The position numbers were made by a program, and so were the translations under genes. The notes beneath the pieces were generated by a model. The model was not told the origin of the DNA, searched no databases, and was given only the letters and a program-made list of their open reading frames with translations. Positions 1 through 5,591 of a DNA stretch of 6,191 nt are shown here, piece by piece. Positions within the stretch are counted from its first letter, which is position 1, and the number at the start of each line of letters is the position of its first letter. Where the stretch lies: positions 1 to 6,191 of the forward strand of contig JAWXVA010000134.1 of the NCBI GenBank assembly GCA_044425815.1, given 5' to 3'. This stretch comes from CAUPWF01 sp044425815. Lineage in GTDB: Bacteria > Bacillota > Clostridia > Lachnospirales > Lachnospiraceae.

Positions 1-684
1 AGAATGGATTATGATACGGGAACTATGATTGACAGTATAGTAGTCGATGGAAGTACTACCGTATTATTCGGTGATGAGTTAGCAGTTGAAAGTGTAGAAG
101 AATTATCGCCAGATGAAGCTAATCAAGCATATCTAGATGGAGTTGTCGGTTCTTCTCAGGATTATCAATTTTCTGATAGTTATTGCCTAGAAAGTGGACA
201 CACTACGTATTGGAAATTGACTGGAGATTTTGACAAGGATTACTCTTATGAAATTATTCAGACTTCAGGAATGAACAGTAGTTATCTTGATAGTGAGTAT
301 GTGTATTGTGAGAAGAACGGGGAACTCTATATAGCATGGGAGATAACAGATTTATATACCATAGAAGAGATAGAATTTGCGCTGTATTGTGATGTTACGC
401 ATAATACAAAAATAGATGGAGTAACTGTAAGTGAAAGAGATATGCCAGCATATATCACCTTACCAGAGTCTACTTATGCAGATTATCAATTCTATGAAGA
501 GATGGAGTCGCAAGAAACATTTACAGAGGAAGAAGTCAGTGCATATGAATATGCGATAATAGAAGAGAAATTCAATGAGTTAATGGAATTATATGGAGAA
601 GATTTTATAACAGAATTATCGATTGTTGCTGGTGACTTTCAAACGGAAGAAGAATTCTTTGCTTGGCTTATGGAGAATTATTAA
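1..684 (+). CDS. Acidic protein of unknown function, 3' part (5'-partial)
   Basis: The frame is open to the left window edge, and the first ATG (base 4) has no visible ribosome site. The sequence after it has no signal peptide, so I read this as the C-terminal part (about 226 residues) of a longer gene and not as a complete one. The protein is extremely acidic: about 54 Asp/Glu against 5 Lys and 1 Arg. It is also rich in Tyr and Ser, a composition common in secreted or surface-attached proteins of gut Clostridia. The middle (residues about 60-140, counted from that ATG) alternates polar and hydrophobic residues like beta strands. The last 60 residues look helical, with Glu-rich runs ending in FFAWLMENY. 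Two Cys pairs are visible but no metal site or catalytic motif. I do not recognise the family. The TAA stop at 682-684 lies in a purine-rich tract, and the next gene is convergent. Confidence 0.75.
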   Translation, partial: RMDYDTGTMIDSIVVDGSTTVLFGDELAVESVEELSPDEANQAYLDGVVGSSQDYQFSDSYCLESGHTTYWKLTGDFDKDYSYEIIQTSGMNSSYLDSEYVYCEKNGELYIAWEITDLYTIEEIEFALYCDVTHNTKIDGVTVSERDMPAYITLPESTYADYQFYEEMESQETFTEEEVSAYEYAIIEEKFNELMELYGEDFITELSIVAGDFQTEEEFFAWLMENY

Positions 685-700
685 GAAGGAGAAGAAGGAG
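683..700 (+). repeat. Tandem duplicated Shine-Dalgarno-like tract without a real gene behind it
   Basis: The 9-mer AAGAAGGAG occurs twice in perfect tandem, starting inside the stop codon of the upstream gene. The second copy sits 6 bases before an ATG at 707-709, but that frame (MGESY) ends after five codons inside the following hairpin. The tract could be the remnant of a ribosome site for a lost downstream gene, or a chance purine run. The repeat itself is plain; its function is unknown. Confidence 0.5.
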
Positions 701-711
701 ATGTAGATGGG

Positions 712-739
712 AGAATCCTACTAGAAATAGTAGGATTCT
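712..739. terminator. Hairpin between convergent genes, possible bidirectional terminator
   Basis: A perfect 12-bp stem (712-723 with 728-739) closes a GAAA loop. It lies between the stop codons of two convergent genes, and its right arm overlaps the leftward kinase stop codon (738-740, TAG on the minus strand). Neither side has a good U tract, so it is not a textbook intrinsic terminator. It may act as a 3'-end stabiliser or weak terminator for both transcripts. An outer inverted repeat (ATGTAGATG at 701-709, CATCTACAT at 752-760) could extend the structure. Confidence 0.55.
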
Positions 740-2432
740 ATTCATCAAAGTCATCTACATGAAGTAATGGTAGATTCATGCGAACGGTGGTTCCCTCTCC
801 CACAACGGAGTCGATTACTAGTTCGTATGCATCTCCAAAGATAAAGGATAGTCGCCGTTGGATATTAATAAGAGCAATATGCTCGATACCTTTCTCAGAA
901 AATGGTTGGTAACGCGAAAGCTTTAGTTGATATCGGAGTGCCTCGAGTGTGTCTGGAGACATTCCTACACCATTGTCTTGGATTGTAATGATTAGCTCCT
1001 GGTCAATTACTTGGGTCTTGATAATGAGAACTCCTTGCTCTACCAATGCTGTTCCATGAACGAGTGCATTTTCAATAATTGGTTGAAGTAACATACGTGG
1101 AAGCATTAAATCATCGGTTTCGCTATCGAGTTCATAGACACAAGTAATGGAGTTCGCATATTTTAGTTTCATGATATCAATATATAATTCTAGAATATGT
1201 AGTTCTTCCACTGCATTGATATAATCCTGGGCATTATTAGCATAGCGGAGAATCAGTGCAAGAGAAGTACACATTTCGCCTGATTTTTTATTATCGCCAA
1301 GTTCGTTTAACCGTTTGATAGCAGCGATAGTATTTACAATAAAGTGAACGTTAATTTGTTTTTTTAAGAAATCAATGTCTAATTGCTGTTTTTCAATCAA
1401 AGCATTTTGAGTTTGGTATTGCATATGTAAGAGGGTTTTAGCGTTATCATCTAACTGTTCAATCATGGAATTTACTTCTGTAATCAGTTTATCAAAATCA
1501 GATTCTCCAGTTAGATCGATTAGAGGGTCATTATTATCACTTGTAACACTCTTTACATTATCAATTACCGTAATCATTGGTTTAAAGAAAATTTTATTTA
1601 GTTGTTGGTAAAATAAAGTAATGATAGCTAATAATGCAAGAATTGCAATCATCATAAATAACACAAAGCTTTCTCGCGTTTGGGATATGAAATCATTCTT
1701 AGTAGTAACGATAATCTCGAATTCGGTGTACCCGATTTGCTTTTTGGTATATACTTCAGAATCTTTTTCTAGTGTATCTATATCAATGATATCGCCATCT
1801 GGAATATTAGAAGCAATTACCTGACTGTTAGCAAGAAGTAGAACTTGAATAGAATCTCTGTTATCAAAATTTTCGAATAAATCAACTAAATCAGAGGTTT
1901 GAATTAGAAAAACAAGTGAACCAAGCTGTGTTCCACCGTTATATATATCGGAGACATAGGCTATATAACTATCATTTGCTAACTCTAAAGCGAGATGATT
2001 CTGATTGGTCTGCGATAATAGGATTGCAATTCTATCACAGTAAGTATTGCCAAGGGTGCCTCGAAATCTATAGTAATGAGCATTGGTATCATACAAAATA
2101 ATATTATTCACGAGCCCATCGGATTGATAAAGTGAATTTAAATCCGCTTTCAATTCTTCGGCTAGGCGGTGGTATGTCAATGCATCTTCTTCTACTAGAA
2201 GTGACTTGACACTTGCATTATTAGAAAAAGTAATCGCAGCATACTCTAGATTATCAAACGTATTTTCAATGGTAATAATCATACTTTCTGATACTTGCTC
2301 TACATAGTTGGTATTGGTATCTATTAGATTGTTCAATACATTGATATAGAAGAACGAAAAGCATAAAAGGATAGCAATACTTAGAATAGAAAATAGAATA
2401 AGCACTTTTTTTTGTATCATTGTTTCTTTCAT
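738..2432 (-). CDS. Sensor histidine kinase, YesM/LytS type
   Basis: This is a membrane sensor kinase of 564 residues, normal for YesM-like proteins. Membrane segments at about 10-30 and 257-275 flank an extracellular region (31-256) that looks like a dCache sensor domain; residues 155-187 resemble its usual second half. A HAMP-like linker (276-330) and a helical segment follow. The His_kinase domain has its phospho-acceptor at His363, in QINVHFIVNT. The ATPase domain shows the N box (PIIENALVHG, 451-460), the G1 box (DNGVGM, 486-491) and the lid HIALINIQRRL (518-528). The H box departs from the usual QINPHFLYN: the normally invariant Pro is Val362 and the following Leu-Tyr is Ile-Val. The lid has Ala520 where Gly is usual. 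The start is supported by AAAAAGGAGG ending 6 bases upstream. The gene is divergent from two solute-binding protein genes that may supply its ligand. Family kinases normally pair with an AraC-type response regulator, but none is encoded in the window. Confidence 0.93.
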   Translation of the reverse strand: MKETMIQKKVLILFSILSIAILLCFSFFYINVLNNLIDTNTNYVEQVSESMIITIENTFDNLEYAAITFSNNASVKSLLVEEDALTYHRLAEELKADLNSLYQSDGLVNNIILYDTNAHYYRFRGTLGNTYCDRIAILLSQTNQNHLALELANDSYIAYVSDIYNGGTQLGSLVFLIQTSDLVDLFENFDNRDSIQVLLLANSQVIASNIPDGDIIDIDTLEKDSEVYTKKQIGYTEFEIIVTTKNDFISQTRESFVLFMMIAILALLAIITLFYQQLNKIFFKPMITVIDNVKSVTSDNNDPLIDLTGESDFDKLITEVNSMIEQLDDNAKTLLHMQYQTQNALIEKQQLDIDFLKKQINVHFIVNTIAAIKRLNELGDNKKSGEMCTSLALILRYANNAQDYINAVEELHILELYIDIMKLKYANSITCVYELDSETDDLMLPRMLLQPIIENALVHGTALVEQGVLIIKTQVIDQELIITIQDNGVGMSPDTLEALRYQLKLSRYQPFSEKGIEHIALINIQRRLSFIFGDAYELVIDSVVGEGTTVRMNLPLLHVDDFDE

Positions 2433-2467
2433 AAGATGCCTCCTTTTTAGTAGTCGTAAATGTATAT

Positions 2468-2496
2468 CTGTATTATAATGGATTTAACACTATAAT
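2468..2496 (+). promoter_or_regulatory. Candidate promoter of the two binding-protein genes
   Basis: A perfect TATAAT at 2491-2496 lies about 50 bases before the first coding start. The hexamer 17 bases upstream (CTGTAT, 2468-2473) is a poor -35, so an activator may be needed. A second TATAAT at 2474-2479 is an alternative. On the minus strand TATAAT at 2472-2477 could serve the kinase gene, also without a convincing -35. Start points are not determined. Confidence 0.4.
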
Positions 2497-2497
2497 A
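2471..2497. promoter_or_regulatory. Inverted repeat in the divergent promoter region, possible operator
   Basis: TATTATAATG (2471-2480) and CACTATAATA (2488-2497) are inverted copies matching at 9 of 10 positions around a 7-base spacer. They lie midway in the 115-base gap between the divergent kinase and binding-protein genes. Each arm carries a TATAAT-like box, and the left arm contains TATAAT on both strands. This could be an operator covering both promoters, or simply two symmetrical -10 boxes. AT-rich sequence makes such symmetry easier to get by chance. Confidence 0.4.
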
Positions 2498-2547
2498 GAG
2501 TAAAAAAGTTTGGAAAATATTAAGGAAAAGTTGTATTATTTTAAGAT

Positions 2548-4137
2548 ATGACAAAAGTAAAAGAAAAGAAAGAGATACGTATGGAGAAAAAGGGTAAAAA
2601 ATTAAAAGTATTAGGAGTAATTCTAATTGTATTATTCGTGCTACTCGGCATGTGTATCGTAATAATACGTGGGAATGGATTCCGAGGAAAAGAAGAAAGC
2701 GTTCTTAAGATAGCAGTACCATATGATAGTACCTATACGGAATTTGGAGATAGTTATTATGTGGAATGGTTAGAGGAAGAAAGTGGCTATCAAATAGAAA
2801 TAGAATATATTTCAGAAACGTATACTACCGATTATCTTACCATGTTGTTTTCCAGTACCGTCAGTGATGTGGATGCTGTATTTTTTTCAAATAACAACGC
2901 ACCAACGGCTGAAGAACTGGAGTACTATATAGAATGCGATTATTTATTAGCATTGAATGAGTACATAGAGGAAGGAAGCAATATCGGAGAAGTGATAGAA
3001 GACTTTTCTGATTATAATTTGAAAAATGTATTACAAAATGAAGATGGAAATATTTATTATATGCCATCCCTAACGTTATCAGAGACCCAGTGTTATCTAC
3101 AAACAGCTTGGATGAACGTAGAGTGGTTAGAGGAGTTGGGGCTTTCCATTCCTACGAATACAGAAGAATTGAAAATAGTGCTTCAAGCGTTTGTAGATAT
3201 GGATGATAATGCAGTACCTTTAATTGGAAGTATGGAGACGGAAAATACATTTGTTTGCAACTTTTTAATGAATTCTTTTACAACATGTGATCCTTTTAAT
3301 TATTATTTCGCATTGGATAACCAAGGGGAAATCTATTATCCACCAACGACACAAGAATGGAGAGAAGGACTTCAATATTGTAATGAACTCTATGAAGAAG
3401 GTTTATTAGTAGAGGAGAACTTTACCTTCAATGAAGATGAATTATACGCAATATGCAATGACCCTCTTAATGTCGTTGGAATGTTCTTGGCAAAAGAAAT
3501 CGAAGATGTAATTTATGACGAATCGCCTCAGTTATTGAGCTATTTCCTAGTCGTTCCCCCTTTAAATGATGTAGGGACTGTTACGCTAGAAGCACAACTT
3601 CCAGAGGTAGGCGGAATTGTTTTACAGGCATCGAATCATCAAAAAGAAGCGTTTGAAGTATTAGATCTTATGTGTAGTGAAGAAGCGTATTTAATCAGTC
3701 ACTTTGGAGAATATCAAGTAGATTGGGAATACTCATCTAGTTCGGACATTAGTGTATTGGGGTATCCAGCGGAAATTACTATGATTAGCTCGAATATGTT
3801 AAAGAGAAATCCAAGCGATGCTACCGTACTAGGACCATATATAACAGATGTATATACTGCTGATCGTGTAGCATGGGTTGGATACCAGGTAAATCAGAGT
3901 GAATATTTACAAGCACGAGCATATCGTACCTATCAGAATTATGAGCCAGAGTATATATTAGATTTTATAGCGTATACAGATAATGATATAGAAATCGAAG
4001 AGTTTGAAAGGTTGGCATCGTATATCAAATCCAATATGGTGGAATTTATTCGAGGAACCAAAGAGGTTAGCGATGAAGAAGTATGGCAAGAATATTTGGA
4101 TGGAATAGAAAAGGCAGGAACATATATATGGGAATAA
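2548..4137 (+). CDS. Extracellular solute-binding protein, family 1 (LplA-like), membrane-anchored
   Basis: This protein of 529 residues has the marks of family-1 (sugar-type) solute-binding proteins. These are WLEELGLSIPTNTEEL at 193-208, the helix GLQYCNELYEEGLLVEE at 274-290, GEYQVDWEY at 387-395 (like the family GVEGVDW motif), and the C-terminal IKSNMVEFIRG...W..YL..I..AG. The N terminus is basic, then a 20-residue hydrophobic segment (21-40). Cys36 sits in LLGMC, a poor lipobox because Met precedes the Cys, so an uncleaved membrane anchor is more likely than a lipoprotein. The start is uncertain. The ATG at 2548 has no ribosome site at proper distance, whereas the ATG at 2581 (residue 12) has AGAG six bases upstream and would give a typical N terminus of 518 residues. 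It is the first gene of a two-gene operon, divergent from a sensor kinase gene and with no permease nearby. I infer a ligand-sensing role; the ligand cannot be named. Confidence 0.88.
   Translation: MTKVKEKKEIRMEKKGKKLKVLGVILIVLFVLLGMCIVIIRGNGFRGKEESVLKIAVPYDSTYTEFGDSYYVEWLEEESGYQIEIEYISETYTTDYLTMLFSSTVSDVDAVFFSNNNAPTAEELEYYIECDYLLALNEYIEEGSNIGEVIEDFSDYNLKNVLQNEDGNIYYMPSLTLSETQCYLQTAWMNVEWLEELGLSIPTNTEELKIVLQAFVDMDDNAVPLIGSMETENTFVCNFLMNSFTTCDPFNYYFALDNQGEIYYPPTTQEWREGLQYCNELYEEGLLVEENFTFNEDELYAICNDPLNVVGMFLAKEIEDVIYDESPQLLSYFLVVPPLNDVGTVTLEAQLPEVGGIVLQASNHQKEAFEVLDLMCSEEAYLISHFGEYQVDWEYSSSSDISVLGYPAEITMISSNMLKRNPSDATVLGPYITDVYTADRVAWVGYQVNQSEYLQARAYRTYQNYEPEYILDFIAYTDNDIEIEEFERLASYIKSNMVEFIRGTKEVSDEEVWQEYLDGIEKAGTYIWE
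4111..4119 (+). promoter_or_regulatory. Ribosome-binding site that sets the start of the second binding-protein gene
   Basis: AAGGCAGGA lies inside the end of the upstream coding region, with AGGA 8 bases before the ATG at 4128. It supports that start over the in-frame ATG at 4083, which would add 15 residues in front of a complete lipoprotein signal. Confidence 0.7.
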
Positions 4138-5291
4138 AAAAAATTATTGCAATAGGATGCTTAACGGGATTGCTATCATTTATGCTTAATGGATGTGGGA
4201 TACATACAACGGAACAAGCAATGGATGACTGGTATGAGACAGCTAATTTAGAGAGCGAGGAAACAGCAGAAGAATTATATGAAAAAGCATTGGAAGAAAA
4301 TATTCTCATCGTATATAGTACGACAACAAGAATTTATGATGTGAAGGATACATTTGAAGCGCAATATCCAGGACTAACAGTGGAGATATACGATGTGCGA
4401 GCATATGATTTAGTGGAAGCATTGTTGGAAGGGTACGAACAAGGAGAAATATTATGTGATATTATCATTTGTTCAGATGATAATGGAAGTTTGGTAGAAG
4501 AATTACTTCCTAAGAAAATTATCAATAAATATGTACCTTACGATATAGAACCATATATCATGGAAGAAGCAAATACCGAATTACTTAGTTTCGTAGGGGA
4601 AGCAGAGCAGCTTTTTTATAATGCAGAAGTATACGATGAGTGTCCAGTTAGCAATTGGTGGGAATTAACAGAAGAAAAATGGCGTGGGAACGTGTATATG
4701 AACAGTCCACTTCGTTCCCATCCAGCCTATGGGTTATTAGATGCAGTACTTACCAATGAAGCAGGCATGGAAGCAGCCTATGCATCTTATTATGGAGAAG
4801 AACTAGACGTACCAGAAGGCAGTAGTGCAGGAGAGATTTTCTGGGAACGACTAGTGGCAAACGACCTACAATTTACTACAAGTTCCAATGAAATCGTAGA
4901 GATTATCGGCTCTTCCACAAGTGATAATCCACCAGTAGGATTCATGATATCTAGCAAGATTAGAAGAACGGAGATAGGATTACAAGTAGCGGCTGCCTAT
5001 GACGTATTACCGTGCGACGGGGTGTATACGACTAACACAGTATCTATTGCAGGTGGCAGCGAAAACGTGAATACTGCGAAGTTGTTTGTACGTTGGCTGT
5101 TAGGAGAAACAGATGGTACTGGCGCAGGTGCAGAACCATACTTATTAGAAGGAACATGGTCGGTGAGAAATGATATAGAAAGTTTATCTGCGGTAAGCAT
5201 CGAAGAAGGGAACTTTTGGTTTACGGATAAATCGGAAGTTATAGAAAATAAAGGGGCTTATGAAGCGTTCTGGAGTACGCTCGTGGAGTAA
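4128..5291 (+). CDS. Solute-binding lipoprotein, AfuA/FbpA-like (Fe3+/phosphonate-type family)
   Basis: This is a protein of 387 residues from the chosen start. It has a short basic N terminus, a hydrophobic stretch, and the lipobox LNGC with the lipid-modified Cys at residue 23, so the product should be tethered outside the membrane. The mature part has the type II periplasmic-binding fold of the AfuA family: ILIVYSTTTR (59-68) as first strand and switch, CDIIICSDD (110-118), LFYNAEVYDECPVSNWWEL (162-180, like the usual 'YN...P.SW.DL'), WRGNVYMNSP (185-194), and a C-terminal segment with AKLFVRWLLG (317-326). Family members bind ferric iron, phosphonates, organophosphates or similar anions. 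The iron-binding Tyr pair of FbpA is not evident, so the ligand is left open. The gene overlaps the end of the preceding binding-protein gene by 10 bases, implying co-transcription and coupled translation. It has no ATPase or permease partner here, which favours a sensing role next to the kinase. Confidence 0.87.
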   Translation: MGIKKIIAIGCLTGLLSFMLNGCGIHTTEQAMDDWYETANLESEETAEELYEKALEENILIVYSTTTRIYDVKDTFEAQYPGLTVEIYDVRAYDLVEALLEGYEQGEILCDIIICSDDNGSLVEELLPKKIINKYVPYDIEPYIMEEANTELLSFVGEAEQLFYNAEVYDECPVSNWWELTEEKWRGNVYMNSPLRSHPAYGLLDAVLTNEAGMEAAYASYYGEELDVPEGSSAGEIFWERLVANDLQFTTSSNEIVEIIGSSTSDNPPVGFMISSKIRRTEIGLQVAAAYDVLPCDGVYTTNTVSIAGGSENVNTAKLFVRWLLGETDGTGAGAEPYLLEGTWSVRNDIESLSAVSIEEGNFWFTDKSEVIENKGAYEAFWSTLVE

Positions 5292-5300
5292 TTTCAGTCA

Positions 5301-5325
5301 CGGGTGTATCTAGGGGCTTACACCG
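5301..5325 (+). terminator. Weak hairpin after the binding-protein operon
   Basis: CGGGTGTA (5301-5308) pairs with TACACCG (5319-5325), with one bulged G and a 10-base loop, ten bases after the stop codon. No U tract follows, so it may be a weak terminator or a 3' stabiliser. I see no better terminator for this operon before the promoter at 5369, so some read-through into the next unit is possible. The rest of 5326-5368 is AT-rich, with nothing else I can support. Confidence 0.35.
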
Positions 5326-5368
5326 AAACATACCGTACCTCTTTAAGTAAAAAATAATATTTAGCTAG

Positions 5369-5397
5369 TTGCTTTTTTGCTATAAATTGCATATACT
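5369..5397 (+). promoter_or_regulatory. Sigma-A-type promoter for the structured RNA
   Basis: TTGCTT (5369-5374) and TATACT (5392-5397) are separated by exactly 17 bases. The -10 matches consensus at 5 of 6 positions and the -35 only at TTG. An A/T-rich stretch just upstream (5347-5363) could act as an UP element. Transcription would begin near 5404, just before the first hairpin of the RNA, and this agreement raises confidence. Confidence 0.6.
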
Positions 5398-5410
5398 ATA
5401 ACTACAGATA

Positions 5411-5438
5411 GACTTTCTACAGAGAGTCGGGCTAGGCA
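5411..5438 (+). repeat. Imperfect RNA module, copy 1
   Basis: This is a 7-bp hairpin with loop TACA, followed by GGGCT and AGGCA. Bases 5419-5438 align with 5501-5524 of copy 2 with two substitutions and two gaps (ACAGA..TCGGG..CT..AGGCA). The stems differ from copy to copy but stay paired. The similarity is visible by eye; whether it reflects duplication is inference. Confidence 0.45.
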
Positions 5439-5492
5439 TCTTAGAGAAAGATGTAGTCCATATCGGGGACTTAACGATACCGATAGCGTTTA

Positions 5493-5524
5493 GATATTCG
5501 ACAGAATATCGGGGCTGACAGGCA
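5493..5524 (+). repeat. Imperfect RNA module, copy 2
   Basis: This is a perfect 7-bp hairpin GATATTC/GAATATC with loop GACA, followed by GGGGCT and AGGCA, starting 82 bases after copy 1. ATATCGGGG at 5506-5514 also recurs at 5460-5468 between the two copies, giving a third partial echo. Confidence 0.45.
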
Positions 5525-5552
5525 GCAGAAAACACTCAAATAATAAAATCTG

Positions 5553-5580
5553 AAGCGGGTGGATGTTCCATCCGCTTTTT
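5553..5580 (+). terminator. Intrinsic terminator abutting the nuclease gene's ribosome site
   Basis: The 11-bp stem AAGCGGGTGGA (5553-5563) / TCCATCCGCTT (5567-5577) has one G-U pair, a TGT loop and five T at 5576-5580. It ends 11 bases before the ATG at 5592, and its T run touches the ribosome site, so the downstream gene can be expressed only by read-through or from upstream control. CTCAAA (5535-5540) could also pair with TTTGAG (5578-5583). Confidence 0.85.
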
Positions 5581-5585
5581 GAGGT
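5581..5585 (+). promoter_or_regulatory. Ribosome-binding site of the PBECR4 gene, partly sequesterable
   Basis: GAGGT lies with its GAGG core 7 bases before the ATG at 5592 and sets that start. GAG (5581-5583) together with the preceding TTT is complementary to CTCAAA at 5535-5540, so in read-through transcripts the site could be held in a stem enclosing the terminator hairpin. Confidence 0.6.
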
Positions 5586-5591
5586 ATATAG

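Larger units (their letters stand above)
5404..5580 (+). ncRNA. Structured RNA of about 177 nt, leader or RNA antitoxin candidate
   Basis: Between a good promoter and an intrinsic terminator lies a chain of hairpins. P1 is GACTTTC/GAGAGTC (5411-5417 with 5422-5428, one G-U). P2 pairs 5429-5434 with 5454-5459 and, after a GG bulge, CATCTT (5437-5442) with AAGATG (5448-5453). P3 is TATCGG/CCGATA (5461-5466 with 5480-5485). P4 is GATATTC/GAATATC (5493-5499 with 5504-5510). P5 is GCTG/CAGC (5514-5517 with 5523-5526). An A-rich linker (5527-5550) and the terminator follow. I see no open reading frame in it. It does not match any riboswitch or housekeeping RNA that I can recall: there is no T-box TGGNACC sequence, and it is not tmRNA, SRP RNA, 6S or RNase P. 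It precedes a nuclease-superfamily gene by 11 bases, so it may be a regulatory leader or an independent small RNA controlling that gene or its product. Pairings were found by eye; no folding energy was computed. Confidence 0.55.

Noticed and set aside
1621..2101. Short rightward frames inside the kinase gene
   Set aside because: They lie antisense to a clearly coding sensor domain and lack ribosome sites and sensible composition, so they are shadows.
4083..4127. Upstream in-frame ATG (4083) as start of the second binding-protein gene
   Set aside because: It would add 15 residues before a complete lipoprotein signal and overlap the previous gene by 55 bases. The ATG at 4128 has a ribosome site at 8 bases.
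5251..5516. Recurring GGGGCT (near 5254, 5313 and 5511) as a dispersed repeat
   Set aside because: It is only about six bases long with unrelated flanks. The first copy is inside coding sequence, so chance is the simpler explanation.
5404..5580. Leader RNA as a T-box, mini-ykkC (guanidine-II) or other known riboswitch
   Set aside because: AGAGAGTCGG recalls T-box stem I and the twin hairpins recall mini-ykkC. But there is no TGGNACC antiterminator sequence, no ACGR loops (they are TACA and GACA), and the downstream gene is not a typical target.
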